In this document: piece after piece, positions 27,591 through 41,500 of the stretch
Numbering within the stretch: position 1 is the first letter of the stretch
How the letters are laid out: each line of letters begins with the position of its first letter
Position numbers and translations under genes: made by a program
Source: Rapana venosa
Lineage: Eukaryota; Mollusca; Gastropoda; Neogastropoda; Muricidae
DNA length: 64,000 bases
Assembly: GCA_028751875.1 (NCBI GenBank)
Contig: CM054155.1
Span: 44,958,421-45,022,420 of the forward strand
Reading direction: 5' to 3'
Notes under the pieces: generated by a model
The model's input: only the letters and a program-made list of their open reading frames with translations
Databases searched by the model: none
What the model was told of the DNA's origin: nothing

Positions 27591-30500
27591 TTGTGTGTGT
27601 GTGTGCGTTGTGTGTTTGTGTGTTTTTGTGTATATGTGAGTGTGTGTGTTTGTGTGTGTGTGCGTGTGTGTGTGTGTGCATGCCTGTTGTTGTTATTGTG
27701 GGGTCTGTGTGTTCATGTATTTCTTTTATTTATTTTATTCCTTTATTTCAAGGATAATGGAATAAGCACTCATGTGCCTTTTTACACCCAGCCCCTGTGT
27801 GTATGTGATTTTGTAAATTTTGTCATCCATTCTCACTGGCACTCAATGGCCTACTTTTCTGAGAAGCGGAACAGGTTTTAACGTATGCACAAGATGTTCT
27901 TTATGCATTTGCGTGCAGGACCTCGGTTTATAGTCTCATCCGAAGGACTTTTGGGGGAAGAGGGGAGTTGGCATGATGTTAACTCCAGAGGAAAAAATCC
28001 TCTTGAATGGGATTCAAATCCAGGTCAGCAGACCACAAGCGCAATGCGCAGTGCTCTGACCACCAGGCTATCCTGTCCCCCTGTGTGTGTGTGTATGCGT
28101 GTGTGTGTGTGTGTTCTCACATGCATGTGCTTATAGGTGTGTGTCTGAGTGAATGTATGGATTCGTGTATGTGTGTTTTGATGTGTATGAAGATATATAT
28201 GTATGTTGCAGCTGCCAATTACTGATATTTACAATGCCTTTGTTGCCCTGATTAGAACCATTCTCTTCTGTTATTTTGAATAGAAAAAAGGTTTTCTCTT
28301 TTTTTGCAGATATTTTGATTTTTGTTGTATTTTTTTAACAGTTAACTCAGTTGAAGTCATTTTAGCCTTTGTTTTTCTATTTGAAGCATTTTTTTGGACA
28401 TGATTGTGAGTCAATAAATGAAACTTCCTTCACAAAGAAAAAACATATTCCTTCCCAGCCCCACCCGCCCCTCAAAAAAAAAAAAGAATGATGAATACTT
28501 TTTTGTTTTTGGCACTATACTGAACATTTGCACTGGATATTGACTTAAAAGGAAAAAAAAATGTGTTGCAGCAAATACTTGATGGAGAGAAAAGCAGAAG
28601 ACGAGTTTGTGCTGAAGCCTGTAACAGAATCAGGAGGTGAGTGCAAGAAGCACCTGGAAAACCTGGTATCAGTTATATCAGTTAACGTCCCCAGGGTCTG
28701 TTAGAAAATACACTCTGTCTCACTTCATCCTACCTGGGAATCCCGGTGAGGCTTTAAGCAGACTCTGGATGATAAATTAGCAAGTATGATTGGTTTTATG
28801 CGTGTGTGAATGCAGACCACATCATAAAAAGAGCAATGAACTTCGTAGTGGATGGAAAGAGACCAAAGGGAAGACCTAGCAAAACCTGGGCTACCTGTTT
28901 TGCAGATGATCTTAGAGAAAGGGGCATAAATAAGGAGGAAGCTCCAAACAGAGAGAGATGGAGAAGGCTCATCAATGTCAAACCTCCCCTGGAAGAAACA
29001 TGACAAAAAAGGAAGAAGAAGAAGATGTGAATGCAGAGAGTCAATGACTCTTCTTCTTTGTCGAACGCTCAGACAGCAACTATCACTGTCTGTTATATGA
29101 GCGAAAATGCGTCATGCTGCTGTTAAGTGCCTGACCCAGCGTATCCGACTTTGGCATAAGAGAGAATTGTCAATAATAATAATAATAATAATAATAAATG
29201 GAATTTATATAGCGCTGTATCTTGCAAAAACAAATCAGAGCGCTTTCATTCATCCTACTCATTTACATGCAGCCAGTTACGATTAAATTCAAATGTACAC
29301 ACACACGCTCGCACGCACGCACGCACGTACACACACACGCACATAAATGTTGTACACTCCGCAGGGTGATGGGATTTTGGCTGTTGAGGGCAGGACAAAA
29401 ATGACTCAAGGAGTTACAGGGAGAAGGGAAGGCAAGACAAGAAAGATGTGTGTGAAAGTGCGTGGAGCTGCAGACGTTGAAAGCCGTGGCATTTTTCTGC
29501 GGCCTTACAGGTTGTGGCATTTTTCTGCGGCTGATGCAGGTTGTGGCATTTTTCTGTGGCTGATGCAGGTTGTGGCATTTTTCTGTGGCTGATGCAGGCG
29601 GCGGCATTTTTTTTCTTTCTGTGGCTGATGCAGGTTGTGGCATTTTTTTTCTTTCTGTGGCTGATGCAGGTTGTGGCTTTTTTTCTCTCCGGTGGCTGAT
29701 GCAGGTTGTGGCTTTTTTCTCTCCGGTGGCTGATGCAGGTTGTGGTTTGTTTGTTTTTTCCGGTGGCTGATGCAGGTTGTGGCTTTTTTCTTCTTCTGTG
29801 GCTGATGCAGGTTGTGGCATTTTCCTGTGGCTGATGCAGGTTGTGGCATTTTTTTTTCTGTGGCTGATGCAGGTCAGCATTTTTCTTTGGCTGATGCAGG
29901 CTGTGGCATTTTTCTGATGCAGGTTTCGGCCCCATGAAGATTACCCAGACGACCACGTCCCCGATGTCGGACTCTGTGCTGAGCAAAACTCTGGACCAGA
30001 AGATCAGTTCTCCCAACCGTCTGGCCGTCACTCCCGACAGCTACGCCTCCATCGCTGTCGGATTTCCTGACCTGGTGAGTTGCTGAGCTTTTGTCACAGG
30101 TCAATGAATAAAGCGAAATGAAGTGAAATAGGAGAAGTAAGTTAAAGCAGAATGAATAAATAAGGTGAAATAAAATAAAATAAGATAACATGAACTAGAA
30201 TAGAATAAAGTAAAATAAAACAAAAATGAAATCAGAAAAAATGAAATAAACATTTTTGAAAAAGAGCAGAAAACAAACAAGAACAAAATTCAAAGTATAG
30301 TAAAATCTATACATCATTTTCATGTTTCATTTAAGTTTCTTAATTTCAGGACATTCATGTTCTGTAATGTTCTCTGTGGTTTTATTTAATTACTGTAATT
30401 GAATGGAGGTTTATTTCATCACCAAGAAACTGTTCATTTTTTTAAAAGTATACAGATATTATTTTCTATAACACTATCAGAGAGAGCGCACACACATACT

Positions 30501-31006
30501 CCCACACACACAAACAACACAACACACAACACAACAACACACACACATACACCCACACACACACACAAAACATACACAAACACACACAAACAACACACAC
30601 ACACAACACACAACCTACCCCTCCTCCTCACACATCTTTACTTTGACATGAACGCTCTTCTTATCAGGGAACCAGTGAAGTTCACGCTGCCCCTAGAAAC
30701 CCTCTGCCCGTCTCCAACGAAATCAAGAAAGCCGACCCTTTCTTCGGGCTGGTCTCCAAACCTGCCTCCCCCAATCCTGGCCGCACCATCGCCTACCTGC
30801 CCGACTCTGGGCAAGTTGTGCGAGCCCTGCCAGCCTGGCAAGTGCCCAAGGAGGTTGTGCCCGAAGGTAAGTTGTTGTTGTTACTGCTCTTGTGCGTTCC
30901 TCAGCTTAACTCATTCTCTACTGGCTGAGTTTTACTATGTGCACCATGCGGATATAGCGCTATATCAAATCCATTTAGTAGTAGTAGTGGTAGTAGTGGT
31001 GGTAGT

Positions 31007-31041
<35 letters not shown>

Positions 31042-34000
31042 TAGTATCTCTGTATACTGGCCATTTATGTTGATTAGTAAAAAATATTGGTAACTGAAAA
31101 GACACTCAACACAAGTACATGACATTTTTTTAGGGTTTATTGTTGACATGTAGGTGGAAGGTTAAAGTTGAAAACCAGCTGCTGGATTATTTCAAACAAA
31201 AGTTGACATGAGCTTAAAAAATTTTTTTTTTTTAATTCTGAAGGTCAAATTCTGCAATCGCAGAGGTTCATAGGGAGTGAGTCAACACCCTGGGGGTCAC
31301 CCAGAATATGCACTCGGTCTTATTTGTCCCAGATGGGAATTACTGTGAGATGGTAAGCACACACTGGATGAAAAGTTTGTGTGTACGACTGTTCTCAACT
31401 GTCTTCCTATGTAGGCACCCATACTCTGCTTTCAGACAACTTTTTCCCCCTTTAAAGGAGAGTGCAGGTTGTTATGCAAAGAGCTCGTCATGGCTGAAGA
31501 CCATCTCGACATAACATTGTATAACATAACAATGTAATAATGTAGGCCTAGGCACTTGGCTTACATCAATAACTGACGAAGCTCTTGGTGTGGGCCATGG
31601 CTGTTCTATGAAGATCAGAGCATAGACCCCCCAAAAAACAATTCACCCCCACCCCCCAAAAAAAACCCTTGCTAACCCTTCCACTTGTCAGAATCTGTTG
31701 CTCCAGATTTAAACCCTGTAAAACAAAACATGGCTCATGATCTAATGTCAATCCCATTCAAGTGAATTTTATTTCTTGAGGGTTATGGAATAAACACAAA
31801 AGTTTTATATTTTTGGACTTTGAAGAAAGAAAGAAAGAGAGAGAAAGCAAGAGAGAGAGAGAGAGTGTATGTGTGTGTTTGTGTGTGTGTGTGTGTCTTT
31901 TGATCTTAATGCAAAATGTGTATGTTTTTGGAACATTTGTAGATGTTCAGGCATATATATATACATCATATATATTTACTCTCTCTCTCTGTCTGTCTCT
32001 TTCTCTCTCTCTCCGCATTCCCTTTCTGGTTGGGGTGCGTAGTGCCTGGTTTTCTCCTGTGCTTGTCACTCTGCAAAAGGTTTGGCAGCAGTCGACATAT
32101 TCCATCTTCAGGCACCTCATTTTTTGTACAGGATGTATGTTCACATCTTCGTAACCTACAGGATGCTGACATGAATTACAGGATCTTTCATGTGTATGTT
32201 TGATCTTCTGCATGTGTAAACACACACGAAAGGAATTAAGATCTCCACCTTTAATTCATTAGATGCTGCTACTGAGATTTGAACCCATGAGTACATGGAT
32301 TCACAAGATTGACGTCCAAACTTCTTAACCACTCAGTAGCTTCAATCTTGTGTGTGTGTGTGTTCTTTTTTTAAAAATAAAAATACCCACTTTTATATCA
32401 AGGATAATGGAATAAGCACTTATGTGCTTCTTTGCATCCAGTCCCTGTGTGTATGCGGTTTTGTAAATTCTGTCATTTGTTCCCACCAGCTCACAATGGC
32501 CTACTCTTACAAAAAGTGGAACAGGATTTAACGTGTGTATGTGTGTGTGTGTGTGTTTATATATATATATATATATGTTTGCATTGCAGCCAGCGGCAAG
32601 ACTGACATGAGTGGGTTTCTGGAAGTATCTGACCTGGCTGGACACAAACTGAGATACATACCTGTCCCTGGGTAAGTGGACTGTGTAGGGGTGGTTTGTG
32701 TGAGTTTTTGTATGTCTGTCTGTCTGTGTGTGTTATGCATGCATGAGAGTGTGTGTATATGTGTGTGTGTGCATGTGTGAATGAGTGTGTGTGTGTGTGA
32801 ATCAGAATCAGAAGAAATTTTTTTGTAAGTGTGAGTGAGTGAGTGAGTGTGTGTGCTTGCTAAAAATGTTTCCGTCATACTGCGTACAATATAGACTCTA
32901 AGCTTGTTGTTGTTCTTGGTGATGTGTTGCGTCATTGTGGTAGTGTTTCTCAGGCATAGACAGACATGTTTCCACCAGGTCTCGTCATGTGTCGCCCTAC
33001 ATGTCGTGGCTGCTGAGCGCCTCGGAGGTGAGCGTCTTCATCGCCCCGCTGTCGGACGACGGCCTGGTGTCTGTGGATGTGGGGGGCTGTCTGCGGCTGT
33101 GGGAAACCTCCGTCGTCAACCTAGAGCGCTCGCTGCAGGAGTGGCGCAACATGATTGGCTACGAGGACACCAGGCCCCTTCAGGTTGGTTCCTGTTCCTG
33201 TGAGGGATCGTTGGTGAAACCTTAGTCGCTGGCTGGAAAACCTGAAAAATCTGATCTCAAAAGAAAAAAGAAAAGTTGTTGAAATTTTTTGTTTGTTTTT
33301 AGTTTTGAAGACATTGCTGTGACATTTTTGTCTGTTTTTTGTGATAGCGCAGTGGTCAGAGCACCAGAGTTGTGATCTGAGGGTGCAGGGTTGAGTCTCT
33401 ATTGAGGCATCCTTTTGAGGTTCACCCCCCACCCCACCCACTCCACCCCACCCCAGCCCCCTTGGAGGTAAAACATTGGCACTGATAAAAGTGGAGGATT
33501 ACAAAAACAGACATTGCCTGATGTGTTGATCAGCTTAGCTACATACTGATTGTGACATGTTTTTGTGCTGCTTACTCAACACAACTACTTAATTATTGTG
33601 TTGGTTTTTAAAAAATATTTTCTTTGTTTTCTGTTATTTTCCCCCATTTTTGGTTGTTGAAAGATGAGGTTCTGTTTAAACAACAGTGTGGTTTGTAAGA
33701 ATCGTCATCTTCTTCTCTCACTCGCTTTTTACACCGTCAGATGAGTTTGGGAGAAATGGTGGCAAGTCCTTTCCTTTCAAGCTCCTCTCATGGGCCGTAC
33801 AGCTTAGCTTGCAGGGTTATGTTATCTCTGTCAGCCACACAGTCTTCCTCAGGTTGCTGAATAGCGTGCTGCACCTGTGAAGGATGTGCTCGCCAGTCTG
33901 GTTTTGTAAGAATGTCAGTCATACTGTTTCCATTATCCCTAAGACATGCAGACGTCTCAACACCTTTGCTCCTGTTGGCTGGCAGGTGAACGAGGAGCGG

Positions 34001-37000
34001 GAGAGCGGGCGTGACCACGACAACATCGACCTGAAACACGGAGAGGTGGATCCCCAGAACACGCCGCATGTTGGAGGGGGGAACTGGGCAGGAGGCACAG
34101 GTACGTCCACTGGGGTCACAAGGATGCCTGACCTACTGCACACCCCACAGTGCACAAACCCATCATCACACAGTCAGTCAGTCAAAGAGTGCTGAGCTTA
34201 GCGCACCCCTTCCTTTTACCAAGTGTGGGGGTCAGTTCCTGCTGTAATGAGCACCAGCTGGTCTCAGCTGGGTTGGACTGGACAGCAGCTGAGAGCAGCT
34301 GAATGTGGGGAAAACTGACAGCTGTGACTCCGGTTCTTTGGGTTCATCTCAGAATGCATACTTGGTCATTTTGTGTGACTACTTTAAGTGGTCGGGGATG
34401 GGGTGGTGGTGGTGGGAGGTAAAGACTAGTGGTCAGAATGAATGTCACACTGCTGATTTTTTGGTAACTGTGAGGTTGAGGTGTTGTTTTAAGATTTGGG
34501 GGGAAGATTTTTTTTTCAACTTTCTGTTTCCTAGATAGTTTTTCAGAGGAGACCATAATTGAAGGTGCTGTGTGTGAGTGCTTGAATAACATCTTACACA
34601 CTTGTTAAACACCTATCTACCTTTTATAGAAGAGAGCTCGCGTGTGTGACTGACTGCTTTCAAGAGATTTACCATATAGGCAGCCATGCTCCAGCTTCAG
34701 AGGGTTCTGTTCTCCTTTTAAAGCAGAGTGCGTGCGGGTTGTTGCGCTTAGAGCTGGTCATTGCTGAAGACAGTCTCAGGATAAAATGTTAATGCAGGTC
34801 TCTGCACTTGGCTTACATCAATAACTGACTAAGCTTTTGGCCTGGGCCAAGTCGTGAGTGAGTGAAAAATAAAAATAATAAAATAGAAAATGAAAGTCAT
34901 CATGAGTGAAACATAAAAATAATAAAATAGAAAATAAAAGTCAATCATGAGTGAAAAATAGTAATAATAATAAAATAGAAAATGAAAGTCAATCATGAGT
35001 GAAAAATAGTAATAATAATAATAAAATAGAAAATGAAAGTCAATCATGAGTGAAAAATAGTAATAATAATAATAAGATAGGAAATGACAGTCACCATGCG
35101 TTGCTGTTGCAGGGGGCAGTAACACGGCCGGGCTGGGAGGGTTTGGAGGACCGTACCGTCTGGACGCTGGTCACCAGGTGTTCCAGGTGCCGGACTGGGA
35201 GAAAGAGGCCGTGCCCCAGCATGTAAGACTGACCGCTGGTCATGGTACACAGTACAGTACAGTGGTGAATGATGATTTACTGCATGTAAGGCTGACCGCT
35301 GGTCATGGTACACAGTACGGTGGTGAATGATGATTTACAGCATGTAAGACTGACCGCTGGTCATGGTACACAGTACAGTACAGTGGTGAATGATGATTTA
35401 CAGCATGTAAGACTGACCGCTGGTCATGGTACACAGTACAGTGGTGAATGATGATTTACAGCATGTAAGACTGACCGCTGGTCATGGTACACAGTACAGT
35501 GGTGAATGATGATTTACAGCATGTAAGACTGACCGCTGGTCATGGTACACAGTACAGTGGTGAATGATGATGTACAGCATGTAAGACTGACCGCTGGTCA
35601 TGGTACACAGTACAGTGGTGGTGAATGATGATTTACAGCATGTAAGACTGACCACTGGTCATGTGACACAGTACAATGATAAATAATAACTCATAACATA
35701 ACCACATACACAATAGGACTGGATGTTAAAAAGCACATCGGTGCTTATTCCATTATCTTTGAAATAAAAGAATATAAAAAAAATCAAATAAATAGATAAA
35801 TAAATAAAATACAGTGCAGTGGTAAAAAGCTGATTGACAACATGTTTGATAGACAGCTGGTCACACGCTGTCAGAGGGGGTGCAGACTAGACACTACATC
35901 CTGAATTATCGTCCTCAATCCACCTGAGGCCACAAACTGACAACAGTGCTTCTTATGATTATCACTCTGGACAAAGACTTTCAGACTAGTTGAAAGCTGA
36001 CACAGAGAGCCAATTTGTCAGGGTTGCAGATGGAAGGATTCATGTTTATTGATGACGTTTTGTTGTTTGTTTGTTCTGATTACTGATGCCTTGAATCTTT
36101 TTCTCTCTTTGTTCCCTTACTGGTTTTGGTGCATAGTGCCTGGTTACATCATGTGTGTGTGCGCTCGCGCATGTGTTTGTGTGTGTGTGTGATTTTATTT
36201 TTTTGGGAAGCCATGGGGTGCATAGTGCCTGGTTACATCATGTGTGTGTGTGTGTGCGCTCACGCATGTGTTTGTGTGTGTGTGATTTTTTTTTTTAAAT
36301 GGAAGCTGTCTTGGAATGTTTATACCAATTTGAAATGTATTTTTCTTGTGGCTTTTGAGATAATTATACGTATCAATGTGCCTGTCAGTATTGTAATTGC
36401 CCTTCATGGGATGATTAAAGTGTTTTTGACTTGACTTGACCTGGTCTTCTCCTGTGCTTGTCATTTTGCTGGAGGTCTGCCTGCTGACCTCACCCAACAC
36501 ATTCTGACTTAAGAGCAGCTCATTTCATTGTACAGGCTGCATGCTGGGTATGTTCATGTCTCCATAACCCACCAAAGCCTGGCATGTAATACAGGATCTT
36601 TAACGTGCATATTTCATCTTCTACATGTGTATATACACGATGTGAATGAAGGAATTGGGAGATCGTAAAAGTCACCACACTTGCTTCACAAGACACTGCG
36701 GGGATTCGAACCTGTAACTTCATGGACCCAAGGGATTGAAGCCAAGTGGTTTTAACCACTCAGCCACAGCGTCTGCCTGATGCCTGGAGTGTTGTTGTTT
36801 GTTTGTTATTTGTTTGTTGTCTGTTTGTTTGTTATTTGTTTGTTACTTGTTATTTGTTTGTGCAGATCACAGAGGCAGCTCGGGCCATGGCTCAGAAGGC
36901 CTACAGGGAAAGGTCAGTTGTAGTGTAGAGGGCTTTTTTCTTCTGGTTCTTTTGTGAAAGTGATTGGTAGATTGTGTGTGTGTGTGTGTGTGACAACAGC

Positions 37001-38501
37001 TGCCTAGGAAGTCTGTCTTCAGTATCAAGCTGCGTGTGTGGTGTGTGTAGTGTGTGTGTTTTGTGTGTGTGTAGTGTAGTGTGGTGTGTGTGTGTGTGTA
37101 AGTGTGTGTGTGTGTGTGTGACAACAGCTGCCTGGGAAATCTGTCTTCAGTATCAATCTGCATGTGTGTATTGTGTGTAAGTGTGTGTGTAAGTGTGTGT
37201 GTGTGTGTGTGTAAGTGTGTGTGTGTTTGTGTGTGTAAGTGTGTGTGTGTAAGTGTGTATGTGTGTGTAGGAGTGATGTATCATGTAAATAATTAGAGGT
37301 TTGCTGTATACCTGATTTTGTCACCCATTTATATGAATGTAATGCAAGTGATCTATTTTATTGCTCAGAGAAATACTTAAAGTGTAGCATATAGAGGAAC
37401 ATTTCTGCCTTTAAAAAAATCACAGTGGTGTAGGGTTTTTTTTGGTTGTTTTTTTTTTCCATTCCTTGGTTAGAGCTCTGAGGTTCACCAGTGGTAAGAT
37501 TGTGCATACACAACCATTTTTACCCACCATGAAGCTAGCCCAACTCCAACTTCAGGGATTGGTTTAGGTTATGACAATGGAAGCATGCTTAATGAATAAT
37601 GTAACTGCTGAATATATGAGAGCCGAAAGTAGCCACAAAGTAATATCAGAACGTTTGGCCCTGGCCAGAAGATTTTATCAGTTATTGATGTCGGTCATAT
37701 GCCGAGGCCTACATTAAAATGTTATCCCTGAAGTCGGAATACAGGTACCTTAAGAATGGGTGAAAACGATTGCATACTCAAACTTTTACCATAGGTGAAC
37801 CTCAGAGCTCTAGCCCTCTCCCCCCCCCCCCTTCCCCCACAAGAAAAACAACTGTTGTAACGCTTTAAAACACTATGTAAAATTGTCTTCAGCCATGACA
37901 AGCTCTTTTCTTAACAACCTGTGCTCTCCTTCGAAAGAGAAAAAAAATCATCTGAAGCTGAAGTATAGCTGCCTGTGTATCAAGGTGCTTAAAAACAACC
38001 ACACACTTAAACTTTTCATGCCAAAAACCCCCAACCCAACAACAACAAAAAACATTTTTTTTAAACCTCTTCATACAGTATGATACAGTCTCACAGTCAT
38101 TCTCAGGTGTGGGATGAGTGAGACAGAGTGCACATTCTGGGTGATAGACCCCCAGGGTGTTAAACTGGGGAACGCCCGACATATATCAGAACATGATTGG
38201 GTTTTGGTTTGATTTGTCAGACAGAAAGATTGCCACAGACTGGTCAAATGCATTGTTGTTTCAGACTGCGGGAGATAGAGATGAGTGAGTTTGATGGAGA
38301 AACCTACGAGAAGTTTGCTTCCAGCGTGCGACGTCAGGTTCAGTCACTGCGAGTTATCTTGGATGCCCTGCAGGTGGGTTATCTCTCTTTGTAAGTCTTT
38401 CTTTTCAGTAGTTCGTAGGGTTTTTGTTTTCATGTGTGTGTAGTTGAGGGTGTGTGTATATTTACATGCATGTGTGTGTGTGTGAGTGAGTGAGTGTGTG
38501 T

Positions 38502-38569
<68 letters not shown>

Positions 38570-41500
38570 TATGAGGGGATCTACCCCCTGCAGTGATCAC
38601 TGGTTTGGACTTCATTGGCCTGCAAACTTTTCAAATGAGATTTTTTTCCGTTCCTTGACTAGAACTCAGAAGTTCACCAATGATGAGATTTTTCTGTATG
38701 CAATCATTCCTCCATCCTCCCCACCATTTAGGTAGCTGCATTCTGACTTCGGGGATGGTGTCTAAACACGACACCTGTGTGCATGGTTTTTTTTTTTTAA
38801 TTTGTCATTTTCAACTGGCATGAAATGGCCTACTCGTCCGAAAGGCAGAACGGGTTTTTAACATGGGTGCAAGATGTTCTGGGTGCATTGGCACATGGGG
38901 CCTCGGTTTATATTCTCATCCACTGCTTATTCAATGTACCACCTGAAAATAAAACTTGGACTTTGACATAGGCATTCAGTTTGCTCATCAAACTGGGAAG
39001 GAAGGGCAAGGCTAGGAATCGAACCCAGATCCTCACAGTTTACTTGTTAAGCAGGTGAATGTCTTAACCATCCCGCCACCTTCCTTCTTACTTGAGATTT
39101 GAAACTTGGGTTCTGCTTGCCAATGCATGCCATTTTCCACTTGCATTAAAACCCCAGCCATCATTTGTAGAAGAATAGGCCAGCTATGGCCAATGGCATG
39201 GATGAATGATGCTTTGATTTGTCTTTGCAAGATATAGCGCTATATAAGTTCCATTTATTACTATTATCATAAATGAAGAACATACTCAGCATGCAGTGTG
39301 CGACCTGGGGTTGGATGGGCTCCGCCAGGTTGAACTTAACCCACAACACTGTGCCTGAAAGACTCAGTGTAGCACACAGCTGTCAGTTTCCCCCACTTAC
39401 AGCTACTATCTCAGCTGCTGTCCATTCCATCCCAGCTGGTGCTGATTATAGCAGGAACTGATGGCACTAGGACTTGGTGAAAGGAAGGGGCTAGTTTTAG
39501 GCTTTGAACCCTTATTTATTTATTTATTTATTCATTCTTTTATTTCGAGGATAATGGAATAAGCATTCTTGTGCTTTTTTACATCCAGTCCCCGTGTGTA
39601 TACAGCTTTTGTAAATCATCCGTTCCCACCCGGCACGCAATGGCCTACTCTTCCAAAAAGCGAAACGGGTTTTAACGTGTGCGCAACATTTCTGCGTGCG
39701 TTCGCACATGGGACCTTGGTTTATCGTCTCATCCGAACAATGAGAGCTAGGACTGAGCTATGCTGGATTTGCTTGCTGTGGGTACCCCCAGCAACCCCTG
39801 AAGGAGGTGAAAGAGAAGTCAGAATGGAAACAAGATAAAGACAGCAACCAGTAGAACAGGAGGGGTGTGTGGGTGGTGCCCAGGCTAAAGGCAAGGAGCG
39901 GCAGTGGCTGAAGAACCAGCCCTATGGAGACCTGGACGACGCCAAACTGATTGAAGGACTGACAGGAGAGAAAGCCATCTACAAGCGCCGCGGAGAGAAG
40001 GAACCAGAGGTGGGAGATTGGTGTGTGTGGTGTGGTGTGTATGTGTGTGGTGTGTGTGTGTTGGTGTGGTGTGTGTGTATGTGTGGTGTGTGTGGTGTGG
40101 TGGTGTGTGTGTGTGGTGTGGTGTGGTGTGTGTGTTTGTGTGGTGTGTGTGGTGTGGTGTGTGTTTGTGTGGTGTGTGTGGTGTGGTGTTGTGGGTGTGG
40201 TGTGGTGTGGTGTGTGTATGTGTGTGTGTAAGTATGTATGTGTGTTTGTCTCTGTGTGTGTGTGTTTGTGAATGCATTCATGCATGTGTGCATTCGTGCC
40301 AGCGTGCAAGCACGAAGTGAGTGTTGCAAATTGACGTAAGCTGTACATCAACACAGCATTAGGGGGGGAAAAAATTCATGACAGTGTCAGAAGCCAAAAC
40401 GCAGTCAAAAGGTTCAGCACAAGACTTTTTTGTTTTATTATTATGATCATCAGACATTAGTTTACGTGGAAACTGTTGGTTGCAGCTGGGAACACCGCAG
40501 GAGTTGCCCAAGAGAGTTCGTCTGCTTGTGGACGTGTCTGGCAGCATGTATCGCTTCAACGGCCATGACGCCCGCCTCACCAGAGAGATGGAGGCCACGC
40601 TGATGATGATGGAAGCCTTTGAGAACTATGAGCAGAAGATCAAGGTGATGAGAAACAGAGAGAGAGAGACTGAGAGAAAGAGAGAGGGTGTGGTGAAGGG
40701 TGTGTGAGAAGGAGAATGCTGAATGCCACATTACTTTCAAGATCTTATTGTATGAAATCTTTTTGTCATAAGCTGGTATGGTAGGCTATTGTTGTGGAAG
40801 TTATTCCCCTAGAATGTAGGAAAGGGGGTGGAATACCAGTGGCTGGAGTATCAAACTCATGATCTTCCCCCAAGGGATGCTGGGGGCCTGTCAGTATAAA
40901 TAGCATCCCCACCTTCTGGAAATTCTGTGCTAGAAATTCCCTCTTTTCTTTCCCTCTCTTCATTTCTGCCTTGTTCCTTTTCTTCCTGTCACCTCCTTCT
41001 AGTCTATTTTCTGCCGTCCTGGTCCATTCTCCTGCATTTTTTACAGAAAGACTTTAAAGATAACACTTCTCTCCCACACCGGATGTACTGGGCTTGACTT
41101 GTCAGGCGCTTAATGGCAGCGCGATGCATTTTCGCTCATATGACAGACAAGAATGAGTTGCTGTGTGAGCGGTCGAGGAAGAAGAAGAAGCTCATCATCT
41201 GACAGACACTGAAAATAAAAGCCCAAGTCTCCAAGAAGTGCATGTTTGAGGGGATTTTTCCTTGAAGGCTGTGTGCTCCCATCCCCAGCAAGTCTTTCAG
41301 CTGAGACTATCCTCTGAGGCCCTGCTGGCCTCAGCCCACTCATTCTGATTTCAGAGCAGCTCATTTTTGGGGGGTACAGGATGCATGCTGGGTATTTCAG
41401 GTTTTCATTAACCCACCAAACACTGACATGAATTCTAGGATCTTTAACGTGCATATTTGATCTTTTATATTTGTATAGACACTAAGATAATTAAGACACT

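Noticed and set aside
28010..28080. tRNA genes at the many tRNA-like heads (also 47180, 32270, 59600)
   Set aside because: Box A and B are present but the acceptor stem does not close and a SINE body follows, so they are SINE heads.
29485..29922. CRISPR-like regular repeats
   Set aside because: Units are contiguous and degenerate with no unique spacers, and this is animal DNA.
29263..30031. Minus-strand frames of 205 codons with repeated HNLHQP-type units
   Set aside because: They read the splice-acceptor minisatellite and exon 21 antisense; no gene family is recognised.
39758..40354. Long His/Thr-rich and Cys/Val-rich frames around TG/CA repeats, also at 2251, 14441, 21838 and 25352
   Set aside because: These are microsatellite translations (ACACAC gives His-Thr, GTGTGT gives Cys-Val) and overlap real exons or introns.
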